Position numbers and translations under genes: made by a program
Shown here: positions 36,701 through 45,362 of the stretch, piece after piece
Layout: the number at the start of each line of letters is the position of its first letter
Position numbering within the stretch: the stretch's first letter is position 1
The notes under the pieces: generated by a model
The model's input: only the letters and a program-made list of their open reading frames with translations
Told to the model about the DNA's origin: nothing
Database searches by the model: none
Source: Mesocentrotus franciscanus
Taxonomy: Eukaryota > Echinodermata > Echinoidea > Camarodonta > Strongylocentrotidae
NCBI GenBank assembly: GCA_037976565.1
Contig: CP137680.1
Span: 23,536,171-23,600,170, forward strand
DNA length: 64,000 bases
Direction: 5' to 3'

Positions 36701-39700
36701 ACAACAGTCAAAAATCGGAAATCAAAACAGCACGTATTTGTACCTATGGGACTACAATGACTATACCAGTTAATGCACAATGGTACAGGACATTTCTAGA
36801 ATAACTCCAGACATCTTACCTTATATCTTACATTTTATATTGTTGACATAAAGTTTTGTCAATCTCGTGAATAAACTTCATAACTTACCAAACAAAAACT
36901 ACCGGTAGATCTAGATCTAAGTTCGTGCCATCGCTAAAGCAACTTCAATTTTCGCAGCCACACGATCGACTGTGTAACTGCGGCCAGAGAGAAAGCTGAA
37001 ATAAGACGCCATCTGGCTTGCTGCCTACGGTGTCTACGAAATGTCAAAATCGGGGGTGCGGCCTATATGGCGCTGCAGCCTTAACGCCGGCAAATACGGT
37101 AAATAGTTGGAAATTAGACATACCAGATATTTTTCTTGTAAAGTTCTATCATCACATCAAGTGACATCTTGGCTGCCACTGAACTGTTGTCTGTCAGCAT
37201 CGTGTACATGAAATTTTGTAGTGTCTGTTCACACAAGAAAAAAATGTTACAAAGTTTAAGCAAGAAAATGACATTGCAGAAATTTGAAGAAAAAAAGTAA
37301 GTGGCACTAGCTCAGGGGATAGAAGTCAGTAATCATCTTCAATCCTAGGAGCAGTAAATGATGTGTTTTCACCACGGAAATTCATGGCAATATTTCATAC
37401 GGTTTAAAATTATTGCAAATTTCACAATCACGTAATACAAGACGGCATTGTGTATACAACTGCTTAAACATTTCTGTTTCAACCAATTGTTGGAAATGTA
37501 TAAGTTTGGTGTCAAAAGACTCTAGGCAAAAAGTTTATTTGGATGGCACAAATAGTTTTTTACAAACATATTGCAGCCAATGTACAGGTGAATGGTTGAA
37601 GAATATAAAGACAATAAAGAAAAACATAGTAACATGGGCCAAGTAGTCTAGCCAAAAGTTACTTTGACCTTCATGTGGAGAGAATTCACACTTGCAATTT
37701 CTCTTTGGATATTTAAAGGTTCGGATATTCTGAAAATAGTTTACCAGCTTGGAACCCAAAATACTCCACAAAAATATATATTGTGTTGACTGGTCTCTTT
37801 GACTCCCCCTGGAGTTCTTTATACAAAGATAAAGGAACACAATTGAGCACTACTCACTGTATTGAGCTTGTTGTCTTTGTGTTTAGCATTGGTGCGTTTG
37901 ATGTCATTGACGATGTGATCATACAACATCTTACGCAGGACCTTGTCCTGGCAACGAAACAGCTCAAAGAATAACCCCAAGAGACTGGTCGGGGAGACTA
38001 GCCCTCGATTCCTCAGCAAGATCAGCCCTTTACATAGTGTCTGTAGAAGAAACAGCAATGGAAAATGACACTTCAAAAAAATACATGCATCACATCTGCA
38101 TGAATAAAAGAGGGGATAAGCCTAAGACACTGGTAGGGGGAGTATTGATATCTCACCAAGATGTGACCTTTGCAGAGTGTCAGGAAAAGTAAAGACTGAG
38201 AGAAAATTACTGTTGTCACCTGAATGCATGCATAACCAGTATATCTGCATGTACCGGTATGTAAAACCTACCCGGTAACCTGCGTATAACTGAACCTAAA
38301 ATGTCATCTGCACAAATGTAAAATCTAAACTATATATAACTGACTTAGGCCTACTGTCAAACCAGAAACATAAGTGCACAAGAAAAAGAGTGGTTAACAT
38401 TCATGAGAGTCTCATGCTACAAACTAATTGGATCACAACCGACACAAAATTGAAATTTTATGAAACACAAAATTGAAATTTTATGAAACGCAAAATTGTC
38501 TTGCTGTGAAAATCACTGTTTTTTACAAGTCGCGGTAGTTTCTTCTGGTCGCAAACGTTTCTGGTTTGACAGTAAGTCACACAAAACAGTAGGGCGTGAG
38601 CCCTGATGGGATGCACACCCAGTAGATATATACATTTTAAAAACTATGCCTTTTTCAAGTTTTAGCATTTCTTTGCCCACATCTTTCTACACGGCATGTT
38701 TCATCTACATCATCTAAACTGTTCTCTACACTATTTTATTTCATCCTATCAATATATGAAGAAAAAAAAACACCTACAGTTACAGTTTGAGCCAAAAACT
38801 CGGCTACAAAAGGATAGATATGAAAACATTTACCACACTCCAGTCTACAGTATATATCATGTGAGTGAAACCCTAACCCTGACCACTTATCAAGGCCAGC
38901 AGCACATGATGCCACAACGAATGTGACATTACTATCTTACCATCCTCATGTTAGGATCGAGAACAGTGCTGTAGGTCTGCAGAAGGTCTTTGAGCTGCTG
39001 AGGATAGTCTGATAGATGTTCAGGGTAACAGTGAGCAATCTGGAAAAGATCAAAGGAAAGGCAACACTCACATAAAAGCAATCACAGGTATTGCAATATA
39101 TATAATATTAGGACTATTCATATGTACATTACAAAGAGAATTCCCCTGCTATTTTATAATGGACATTCAGGAATAATATTTTTTTAATATTCTAAGTCAA
39201 ATTATTGGTAAGACCAGACATAATGGGGAAAACAGTTCTTACCTGACTAAGAAACATGGTCAGTTCTTCCAGACTCTTGGAGTACTGTGAGGGCTTCAGC
39301 TGAAACACTTGCACATTGGATTGGTAGTGTCGATACTGCTGAAGAAACTGTATGGCAAAAGATGCATGTTTTAGGATCAAATCAGTTTTGGATTATATCT
39401 CTTTTAACACAAGGAATGGAGTCAAACTGTAGTACCGGTATATTTACAAATTAAAGAATTTGAGTGAAATGTAGAGAGAATTTTATAATTTGAAATTTGC
39501 CTTACATTTTTTACAGTATTTTAAAGTAACTAAAAATACTGCGTATGGACCTCTAATGCTGTACCGGCATGTGCTAATAGGCAGCAATTTCACACGTGAA
39601 TAGTCAATACACTTATAACACACAAATACACACAATCTTGCCGATAAAACTGTAAGCAAGTTTGACAGTGGACTCACGATTTTAATTTTTAAATTATTCT

Positions 39701-41259
39701 TTCAAACATCGGTGAGTTGAAAAAATTGTATTTTACTGCTATTTAGGTGTCATCAATTGTCACTAAAGAGTACCGATTTTGAGTGAAATCAGTTTAGTTT
39801 TGTACACAGTGGTGTTTGAAATGTTGAGATCAATAAAAGTTTTAAAACAGGTTTTAATACACAGCCAGGATAGCGATGCAGCTATGTGTGATGGCATCAT
39901 GGGCATGGGATTGATGATCTCCGAAATAGCGGTCTAGATAAACACTGGCTTGCTAAAAAATTTCACATAACCCGACAATGACATCCACGCATTTCTGCAC
40001 TACGTTTTAAGTCGCAAACGGTCAATCGAACTTAGTTATATCTTGGAAGACGACCGGGAGATCTACACGACTACCTCACTCCCATATATCGATGAGTATG
40101 AGAATACACCCGACGGTGGTCTGTACTTATAGCGAAGAAGAAGAAGAAGATGATGAACAGCTTTAATTTATGAAACACCCTCAGGCTACAGGCTACAGCT
40201 AGGGTGTCTGAACGATTTTTCAATTTTCCCTTTTGGATCGTTTTTCACCATTTTGGTTGAATAATTGAAAAAATTATTCACTCAGAATAATACATTTCAA
40301 ATTTCAAGACTCACCGATGTTTCTATCAAAAGTTACAGCCCCTTCAATTCCCTACAATATTCATCCATTTTTTGTAAGAATCGACGAAAAAGCGTACACG
40401 CAGAGTTATGTTGTTTTGCTAAATTTAGCACAACAGCTGAATTGCGCAATATGCAAGCGTACACACGCGTGCAAGCGTGCGTGTTGCTTAAATGATGCGC
40501 GATCGGCAATCCATTGTCTTCAATGGGCACCCACTTCGGGTTTGTAGACACGCCCGATGCATATTCATGTGCAGATTTTACGCGCTATCACCATGGGTTC
40601 GGCGGCGCGAGCTCACGCCTCCCTACTTAGCTGATCCGAAAAATGTGGGGAAGGGTATTTTCAAACTGTAATTGTTTGTGATCCCTGGGAGCTAGCGAAA
40701 AAATAAGCGTAGGGATATTTTCCTTACGACTGGGACTACTTATCGCCAGGGGCGTCATATCTCATAAGTGGCAAATTGCGGAGTTAGCCAGGAAACAATG
40801 TTTAATTTAAAAAGATATTTTTAGAATTTCGAGATGACGCCCCTCTGGAAATATTGGAATTAATCTGCTCTTTCATATGACACCTCATTTATTGAGTATC
40901 ACCTTCAGGATCACAAAGAATAAAGGTTTGAACTTCAAAAAAAAAAAAAAAACTTTGACCAATTTTGCATGATCGCGTAATGCACATAGACTGCATAGGG
41001 CTGCATGCAATCTCTATGCCTATGGGAAGGATTTTAGCACACAACATCGGGTGCGCGATCAGACACCCTACTACAGCTACATAAAAATATGTGCGTGGTG
41101 CTACACTTACTTTGCTCCATCAAATTCATATCCATCGTAACAGAATTACATATAGATCAAAATACTTACTTCTTCAGTATATGATTCTGGATCCCGTTTG
41201 ATGACATTCTGCAACTGGGGCAGATTATTTGGGAGTTTATTTCTGTTCTTCTCGCTCAT
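18675..41259 (-). CDS. SDAD1: SDAD1 (SDA1 domain-containing protein 1), 17 coding exons
   Basis: Nucleolar/nuclear factor, orthologue of yeast Sda1, needed for maturation and export of the 60S pre-ribosome. Exons (minus): 41170-41259, 39243-39347, 38941-39039, 37858-38040, 37124-37224, 35850-35907, 35339-35416, 33713-33814, 33222-33294, 32656-32817, 31857-31992, 30999-31173, 29687-29813, 28070-28263, 26864-27052, 20107-20268, 18675-18725. They sum to 2085 nt (694 aa plus TGA); human SDAD1 is about 687 aa. All introns are GT-AG and every junction keeps frame. Order of features: N-terminus ([12 protein letters not shown]); helical NUC130/NUC133-type N-terminal region in exons 2-4; acidic stretch ([11 protein letters not shown]) in exon 7; lysine-rich stretch in exons 8-9; HEAT-like helices in exons 10-12; the SDA1 C-terminal domain in exons 13-17, with acidic patches, LTQEDFQ, GELLSL and a basic nuclear-localisation-like tail ([12 protein letters not shown]). 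No frame break or missing exon is seen. Nine or more mobile elements sit in its introns. Confidence 0.96.
19147..19217. repeat. Short palindromic repeat (family A), copy 1
   Basis: ccagaagggtgttaa ... ttgcctttctggctcc, with imperfect inverted arms. A related copy lies at 30884-30956. Small foldback MITE. Confidence 0.6.
19459..19732. mobile_element. Foldback MITE of the GGGGGTGTTTCAC family
   Basis: Arms of about 85 bp: ctgggggtgtttcacaaaga on the left and tctttgtgaaacacccccag on the right. The inner parts (gtccaacttaaagtcgat) also match inversely. In SDAD1 intron 16. Confidence 0.85.
20008..20090. repeat. SINE 3' fragment with palindrome
   Basis: aataataatag ... tttgtatagtgcttaaaac ... gtttttaagcactttac ... 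attattattacc. Matches the fragment at 14197-14283. Confidence 0.5.
20107..20268 (-). CDS. SDAD1: SDAD1 exon 16
   Basis: 54 codons ([15 protein letters not shown]...[25 protein letters not shown]), strongly basic. Acceptor tttttcag and donor CAG|gtaaat. Confidence 0.96.
20325..20575. repeat. Decayed copies of the exon 16 acceptor region
   Basis: Segments at about 20350-20390 and 20525-20560 (ctttcacatccagcctgaaactcagga and ttcccatgcaacctaaaactcaggaga, each shown here only in part) resemble the exon 16 acceptor border at 20250-20285. This suggests short local duplications. Confidence 0.45.
21091..25843. mobile_element. Large nested element with ATCGAT-rich subterminal repeats, copy 1
   Basis: Ends cctggggggtgtttcac and gatgaaacacgcccctgg are inverted. 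Inside each end are many copies of AAAATCGATTTTAAG-type palindromes. A second inverted pair lies within (gagctgtttcatcaaat at 21244-21260 and atttgatgaaacagctc at 25737-25753), so it may itself be one element inside another. The 4-kb interior has no supported coding frame; the ORFs at 22759-22965 and 24114-24323 show no known motif. A second copy starts at 62300. Confidence 0.72.
24384..25240. repeat. CTAG-rich cryptically simple tract
   Basis: About 850 bp built from scrambled tctaga, ctagat, gtctag and ctaggcct words with no fixed period. It lies inside the nested element. Confidence 0.8.
26864..27052 (-). CDS. SDAD1: SDAD1 exon 15
   Basis: 63 codons ([20 protein letters not shown]...[11 protein letters not shown]...ATLM). 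Acceptor tttttgcag and donor ATG|gtaaga. The following 6.6-kb intron holds a nested pair of transposons. Confidence 0.95.
27719..27905 (-). repeat. Dispersed repeat B, copy 1
   Basis: On the minus strand it reads tgggctctcatggggaattc ... ggtaaagtcattatcttaca ... gtctagggggtatttcttg. It matches 34178-34772 in the opposite orientation, which has extra sequence in the middle. Confidence 0.55.
28070..28263 (-). CDS. SDAD1: SDAD1 exon 14
   Basis: 194 nt ([20 protein letters not shown]...RILTQEDFQ). Acceptor cttattttag and donor CAG|gttcgt. Confidence 0.95.
28316..29362 (+). mobile_element. SINE body, split by an insertion
   Basis: The left piece (aatgtcctttggcaagacat ... ttgccactctcc) and the right piece (ctctccacctaggtgttaaa ... 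gctatataaatatccaatat, then an ATT repeat) are the two halves of one tRNA-SINE body. They are separated by the element at 28382-29190. No tRNA head is visible, so it is 5'-truncated. In SDAD1 intron 13. Confidence 0.65.
28382..29190. mobile_element. hAT-like MITE inserted in a SINE
   Basis: Ends caatgctcaaa and tttgagccttg are inverted. The flanks cactctc and ccctctc form an imperfect 7-bp target duplication lying within the SINE word gcctactctccacc. The interior has hairpins around agagcccc / ggggctct and repeated gggggcgat words. No coding frame. Confidence 0.68.
29687..29813 (-). CDS. SDAD1: SDAD1 exon 13
   Basis: 127 nt ([10 protein letters not shown]...[22 protein letters not shown]). 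It ends in an acidic/basic low-complexity run. Acceptor gatttcag and donor G|gtatat. Confidence 0.93.
30547..30813. mobile_element. TA-flanked foldback MITE (Tc1/mariner type)
   Basis: Arms of about 65 bp: cagtaggtttgcggttgcac on the left and gtgcaaccgcaaacctactg on the right. It is flanked by TATA on both sides (30543-30546 and 30814-30817). In SDAD1 intron 12. Confidence 0.85.
30884..30956. repeat. Short palindromic repeat (family A), copy 2
   Basis: gagccagaagagcgttaa ... gttaacgcctttctggctc, followed by caaacagatgaatt as in copy 1. Lies in SDAD1 intron 12. Confidence 0.65.
30999..31173 (-). CDS. SDAD1: SDAD1 exon 12
   Basis: 175 nt ([15 protein letters not shown]...[16 protein letters not shown]...). 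Acceptor cttctcag and donor AAG|gttagt. An AC-repeat lies just inside the following intron (about 30971-30994). Confidence 0.95.
31857..31992 (-). CDS. SDAD1: SDAD1 exon 11
   Basis: 136 nt ([20 protein letters not shown]...NEVMAV). Acceptor attttcag and donor GG|gtaagt. Confidence 0.95.
32656..32817 (-). CDS. SDAD1: SDAD1 exon 10
   Basis: 162 nt ([20 protein letters not shown]...RFTQPHQK). The donor gtcaga is atypical but keeps the phase with exon 11. Confidence 0.93.
33222..33294 (-). CDS. SDAD1: SDAD1 exon 9
   Basis: 73 nt ([24 protein letters not shown]), phase 1 end. The donor gttggt is weaker than its neighbours but is required by the frame and by homology. Confidence 0.9.
33713..33814 (-). 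CDS. SDAD1: SDAD1 exon 8, basic stretch
   Basis: 34 codons ([20 protein letters not shown]...ALTVLR), Lys-rich. Acceptor tgtgaaag and donor AGG|gtaaga. Confidence 0.88.
34178..34772 (+). repeat. Dispersed repeat B, copy 2, with about 370 bp extra
   Basis: Starts gcgggctctcatggtgaata and ends gactagggagtatttcttg. The middle (about 34325-34690) is absent from copy 1 and begins ctgcatttacactgcaac, so it is a likely later insertion. Confidence 0.5.
34994..35310. mobile_element. Foldback MITE of the GGGGGTGTTTCAC family
   Basis: Ends caggggggtgtttcacaaag and ctttgtgaaacaccccccag. Inner arm words (ccaacttagag / ctctaagttgg) match the element at 19459-19732. In SDAD1 intron 7, 29 bp upstream of the exon 7 donor side. 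Confidence 0.82.
35339..35416 (-). CDS. SDAD1: SDAD1 exon 7, acidic stretch
   Basis: 26 codons: [12 protein letters not shown] followed by [14 protein letters not shown]. Acceptor tgtttag and donor GAA|gtaagt. The acidic cluster is conserved in position in animal SDAD1. Confidence 0.93.
35850..35907 (-). CDS. SDAD1: SDAD1 exon 6
   Basis: 58 nt. Completes the Trp codon and reads [19 protein letters not shown]. Acceptor tttgacag and donor AAG|gtaagg. Confidence 0.93.
36210..36470 (-). mobile_element. tRNA-derived SINE in SDAD1 intron 5
   Basis: The minus strand has an A-box-like tggttgagtgg (36438-36448). Then comes the SINE body signature ctctccacccaggatttaga and gggtactcggtagg (about 36337-36375). 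The B-box is not evident, so the head is damaged. The ORFs here on both strands are not genes. Confidence 0.6.
36625..37099. mobile_element. TA-flanked MITE next to the exon 5 donor
   Basis: Ends ccatatttgccagcg and cgccggcaaatacgg are inverted, with TA on both sides (36623-36624 and 37100-37101). Subterminal gcggcctatatggcgc / gcggtctatgcgcc also match inversely. It belongs to a widespread gtatttgccggcg-type repeat. It ends 23 bp from the SDAD1 exon 5 splice donor. Confidence 0.8.
37124..37224 (-). CDS. SDAD1: SDAD1 exon 5
   Basis: 101 nt ([20 protein letters not shown]...KNIW), ending in phase 2 inside the Trp codon. A TA-flanked MITE ends only about 23 bp into the following intron. Confidence 0.94.
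37858..38040 (-). CDS. SDAD1: SDAD1 exon 4
   Basis: 61 codons ([15 protein letters not shown]...[11 protein letters not shown]). This is the most conserved block of the N-terminal domain. Acceptor ttctacag and donor ACA|gtgagt. Confidence 0.96.
38354..38572. mobile_element. TA-flanked MITE in SDAD1 intron 3
   Basis: Ends ctgtcaaaccagaaac and gtttctggtttgacag are perfect inverted repeats flanked by TA on both sides. The interior has three copies of a 25-bp direct repeat of acacaaaattgaaattttatga type (about 38440-38500). Confidence 0.82.
38941..39039 (-). CDS. SDAD1: SDAD1 exon 3
   Basis: 33 codons ([20 protein letters not shown]...LDPNMRM). Acceptor cttttccag and donor ATG|gtaaga. Confidence 0.94.
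39243..39347 (-). CDS. SDAD1: SDAD1 exon 2
   Basis: 35 codons ([19 protein letters not shown]...TMFLSQ), phase 0 to phase 0. Acceptor gccatacag and donor CAG|gtaaga. Confidence 0.95.
39990..40153 (+). mobile_element. LINE 3' end with GAA tail
   Basis: The stretch near 40095-40153 (gagtatgagaatacacccga ... ggtggtctgtactt ... then gaagaagaagaag) matches, in opposite orientation, the 3' end of the LINE fragment at 58868-59997. 5'-truncated copy; the left limit is approximate. Confidence 0.6.
40200..41070. mobile_element. hAT-like MITE in SDAD1 intron 1
   Basis: Ends tagggtgtctga and tcagacaccta-type (tcagacaccc then ta) are inverted, and ctacagc is duplicated on both sides (40193-40199 and 41071-41077). 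The interior carries repeated gcgatcggcaatcc and gcatgcgtgcgcgatc-like words and no coding frame. The TAGGG terminus and 7-8-bp duplication suggest hAT. Confidence 0.78.
41170..41259 (-). CDS. SDAD1: SDAD1 exon 1
   Basis: 30 codons from the ATG at 41259, reading [18 protein letters not shown]..., as in other SDAD1 proteins, to donor GAA|gtaagta in phase 0. Confidence 0.93.
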
Positions 41260-41304
41260 TTTGTGGCTCCGCAGGCGTGGACAGCCGACTTTGCTTTAGT
41301 CACT

Positions 41305-41349
41305 CACGTGTAGGGCTCTTATTCATTCAGCGACGAATAAGACTTCCGG
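41305..41349 (-). promoter_or_regulatory. SDAD1 proximal promoter motifs: E-box and ETS site
   Basis: A CACGTG E-box at 41305-41310 and an ETS/GABP-type CCGGAAGT (minus strand) at 41342-41349 lie 46-90 bp upstream of the SDAD1 ATG. Both are common near the start sites of housekeeping and ribosome-biogenesis genes. A transcription start in this interval is inferred, not seen. Confidence 0.5.
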
Positions 41350-41594
41350 AGGTCGTTAGCCATTTATATCGGATACCCAATTACGCGAGGCCGGCTGTGT
41401 TTAGTAGGCCTACAGCAATAAATCGCTCAAGTCATCAGCTCTGAAATGGTGTTAAATGGCAAGATCCTTGCAGGTAGAAATTTAGGGAAATGAATTCTGG
41501 AAAACGGTAGATTGTTCCTGGAAAACCTTTGGTGGGATAGTGGGAGGATTCGCCCATAAAAAGTAGGACCAGAGGTCCAGTTTTAATTTCAGTG

Positions 41595-41950
41595 CACCCT
41601 TTCCTTCGATAAGTGTCCCTATTCCATTCTCATAAGACTAGTGTCCTTTTTCATCTCAGGTAAGTGCCCCTTTTCAGGTATGAGAGGTGCCCCTTACCAC
41701 CTCTGATAAGTGTCCCCTTCACCTCTGATAATTGCCCCTATTCAAATCTGGGAAGTACACGTTTTACTTTGACAAATGCCCCTTTTCTTTTTTAATAATT
41801 GCCCCTTCCCCTTCTGATAAATGCCCCTTTTTCACCCATGATGAATTCCCCTATCAAAATCTGATAGGGTGCCCTTTTTCCTTTATAATAATTGCCCTTT
41901 TTCCTTTCTCATAAGTACCCCCTTTTATCTCTGGTGAGTCCATATTTTCA
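41595..41950. repeat. Degenerate minisatellite, left part
   Basis: About a dozen imperfect units of roughly 25-30 bp built on tctgataagtgcccctttt. The array continues at 52523-53010 on the other side of the LTR retrotransposon, so it was one array before insertion. Confidence 0.85.
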
Positions 41951-41996
41951 GGTGCGAGAAATAACTCTCATAATTTCCTTTTTATTTTGACACATG

Positions 41997-43718
41997 TGTA
42001 GCACCGACATTTTTGGGGTGGGGTGAGGATCATTTAAATATCAAAACATATCATTCATAGCAGCGGAAGTCTAATCAATGATTGCATATAAAAGGAACTT
42101 CTCTTTCTTTAGAACCCATGCAAATTAATGGTTCACCCTTTTTCCGTCGGTTCCACAAGATAAGCATTCACACAAACATTACACACACCAAGTACATCAC
42201 ATATACAAACAATTCAATCATACCACAAACACATAAAACATATCACAGCATATACAGTTACACAAGCAAAGCAATCACGCTCATTCCATCACTACACACA
42301 AGAGTCTGAAAATCTAGACTATCAATCATTGTATATGTGAGTATATATATAGGGATGTCTTTTCCTTTATTAGTTAGAACTTATTTACACAATATTAACT
42401 TTAACAAAACAATAACATTTAACTGAACTAAACAACTACAATCAAGACTAACCCTACAAGGTCATAACTTATTAATAATTAACTTCTACATTTATATCCT
42501 ATATTACAACATTTGGACATGAGGGTTAAGGGTTTCCAAGTGGAGGTGCTGAGGCGACGGCCTTCATTGTAATTGAAGTATACGACGTTGTCTCCTGAAC
42601 AGAAGAAATATTAAATATTGTCAGCGACAATTAATGTGATGTTGTCTCAATGGAGGGTGGAGACAAAAGAGCGAAAGTGAATAATACTAAATATCTTTAC
42701 TATTATTATCTAAATTATAAATCCTCATGTCAATACATCGAAACTAAAATAGTTAGTAAATATTTACAGAATAACATGCAACATATATGATGACGATAGT
42801 ACTGTCATTATATATTTTCATTAATTAGTAATCATCAGAGATAACTGTAATAAGTTTACAAGTTCAACGAATGATTCAATAGCATTGGGTAACACAATTC
42901 CTCATCTCTACAAAACTTCACACAAAATCCGTTTAAATCTCACAACTGCATAATCATCCACTCTTGAGAAATACATAGTGCTAAACAGTTGATTACCATT
43001 GAGTAAGATATTCAAAAAGTGTTATAATGTGCTTACCTGAACAGAAGAAATATTAAATATTGTCAGCGACAATTAATGTGATGTTGTCTCAATGGAGGGT
43101 GGAGACAAAAGAGGCTGATGAGGAGGAGGAGATGGCTGACTTTGAGATGGGTTATGCCATCTCCCAACTAAAGAGGTAAAAAGCTTAAGTGCTCTCATTA
43201 ATATATGTTCAGGATAAGCATTTAACAATTAAATCACACAGCATTGATAGAGATGAAACATTATATAATCACATAAATAACTTTCCCAACTGGAGAAAGA
43301 TAAACAATCATAATTAATATAGTATGAACATTAATTCATAGGCCATAACACCCTTAGGCTAAGATAATGGAATGGCCCAACCATGGTCATTTTCCTTTGT
43401 CTATAGCTTGACCATCATGTTTAGGGGACAGCATTGTTCTCCCCTGATTCCAGAGAAAGTAAACAAACAAAGTATTAAAGCAAACTTGGAAGTTGCATGG
43501 TATACCCCATACAAGGCACACGTTGTATGCATAGAATATGGGCATATATATATATACATGTATCACTGCACTGTATAGAGCATGTGAAATGTTCACTAGG
43601 GTGAAAAAGCATAAAGTTATATAATTCATGGACTCACGTAATATTCCATACATGTGAATATGCGTATAATAATATATATATATATAAAATATCAATGTTG
43701 CACCAAACAGGGGCTACA
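41997..43718 (-). repeat. 3' LTR of the gypsy element
   Basis: 1722 bp, nearly identical to the other LTR. I count about three substitutions and four or five short indels, mostly in homopolymers or the TA run. Same internal 60-bp duplication (about 42592 and 43035). Confidence 0.95.
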
Positions 43719-43733
43719 TATTCTTCCGCCCTA
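43719..43733 (-). other. Polypurine tract of the gypsy element
   Basis: tagggcggaagaata on the minus strand immediately before the 3' LTR. Position and purine content fit a plus-strand primer, though it is short. Confidence 0.5.
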
Positions 43734-44467
43734 AAAGCAGATGTCCACATCACGACAACAGCCGACATACAATTATTCATGAAGCTCATTATACACAATG
43801 TTAGTGACTATCTTCAGATGTCACTGTGTGGTCTTCATGTGGGTCGATTTGATACAATGGAGTCCAACGGTCTGTCCCGAGTTTTCCTGACTCACGCATC
43901 ATAATGGCGACGCCAACTAGTTCATGGTCCTGCCGAATCCATGTCGGTCAGAATCTGTTCGGATGCAGAGATTCATCTCGGCATCCTGTGAACTTGGGAT
44001 GAATACGGTGAAGTACTGTAGACTTTCCTTGTCCCAATGTTCATCCTTTCATGTATGTTTACGATGACTTCAGGGTGAATTGCAGCTTCGCGTAGAAGTA
44101 CTCTCAGCTTCATTGTTTATACGCGACATGCGGCATCAAAGTTCAGTAACTGCAGAACGATAATCACTGCATCCCCCACTATCATCTTTGGTGGCTGTAT
44201 AGCTCCTTGTCCAGCGTTGCAGACCGGGACAGGCTATAAGCTGCATCTGGCAGACCTGATGGCAGCCACAGGTAGATCCCTCCGTCCTACCACTTAGATA
44301 TGAGAACCCTCATTCCTATAGGACATGCCCTAACATTAGCATAATATAACGTATAAGCTAAGAAGGAATCTACAATTATTAAATACAGAAAGCAAACATA
44401 TCTTAGTATACCAAATTAATAGTATCTATTGTACTATGCCATTTAGCATGAACAAGTATGATATAAT
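43734..44467 (-). other. Gypsy 3' untranslated region
   Basis: About 730 bp between the end of pol and the polypurine tract. No envelope-like or other coding frame found. Confidence 0.6.
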
Positions 44468-45351
44468 TTACAACAAATCAGTCAAGAACGCTCGCATTTG
44501 TTGAGCGAGAGCCAACTTAAAATCTACATTATTTTGTTTGCCAGGTTGATCATACGTAAGCCTACTAGGTCCTATACCTTTATTATTCCTGGTAGACTTT
44601 CTACTTACTTTTACATTTTCATCGACTCCGGCATCCGCACGATCACCATCACTAGAATCACGCACATCCGCCTCAACATCCACATTCACACCATTATCAA
44701 CTGCGTTGCTTTGTGCAACCGTCTGATTATTATCCTCTTCGACAGCAATATCAAGATTATCAAAATTATTATTTTGAGTGATATCATCCACATTTCTTAC
44801 ATATTCATGCCTGTCGTCATGGTTATCGTCATGGTGATTTATGTCATCAGCCAAGTCGGTCCTTTGGTCTGGTATGTCAATGTCATTTTCGTCAGGTGTG
44901 GGGTTAGGGTCTGGAGTATGTTCAATAGGGATAGACTCATTTGGTATGATAAAGATGTCCTCATCGTCGTCTTCATCTTCTTCCTCACTAATTACTGTGT
45001 TAGCAGTATTTCTACTACGTGGGGTCGCTTGTCTTTGCCTAGTAACTGGCGGCTTGGTGGTTGGCACATCAGGGTCATTGGGTCTGTCATTGACAGGTCC
45101 GTCATATGGGAGGAGGAGGTTACGATGGAGGACTCTAGGGGTATCCGTGCTTCCTTCCTTCTGCACGCGGTAGACAGGGATTCACCTATCTTATGTAAGA
45201 TGACATATACGTTGTCACCCCACCTGTTTGCTAGCTTGTGCTTGCCGCGCAAGTGCACGTTCTTCACCAGAACACGGTCACCTACCTCCAAAACAGGGGC
45301 CTTAGCTTTAAGATCATATTGTTTCTTGTTTGCACTACTACGGTTCGCCAT
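44468..45351 (-). pseudogene. pol: Gypsy pol segment: integrase C-terminus and acidic tail
   Basis: 44992-45351 carries a GPY/F-like module (VGDRVLVKN ... KLANRWGDNVYVI). After a frame change near 45178, 44468-45166 encodes a 230-residue tail. That tail is rich in Asp, Asn and Glu (SEEEDEDDDED), with a basic patch near its end. The tail's role is unknown. The plus-strand ORF of 353 codons here is only its shadow. Confidence 0.75.
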
Positions 45352-45362
45352 ATTTCTTGACG

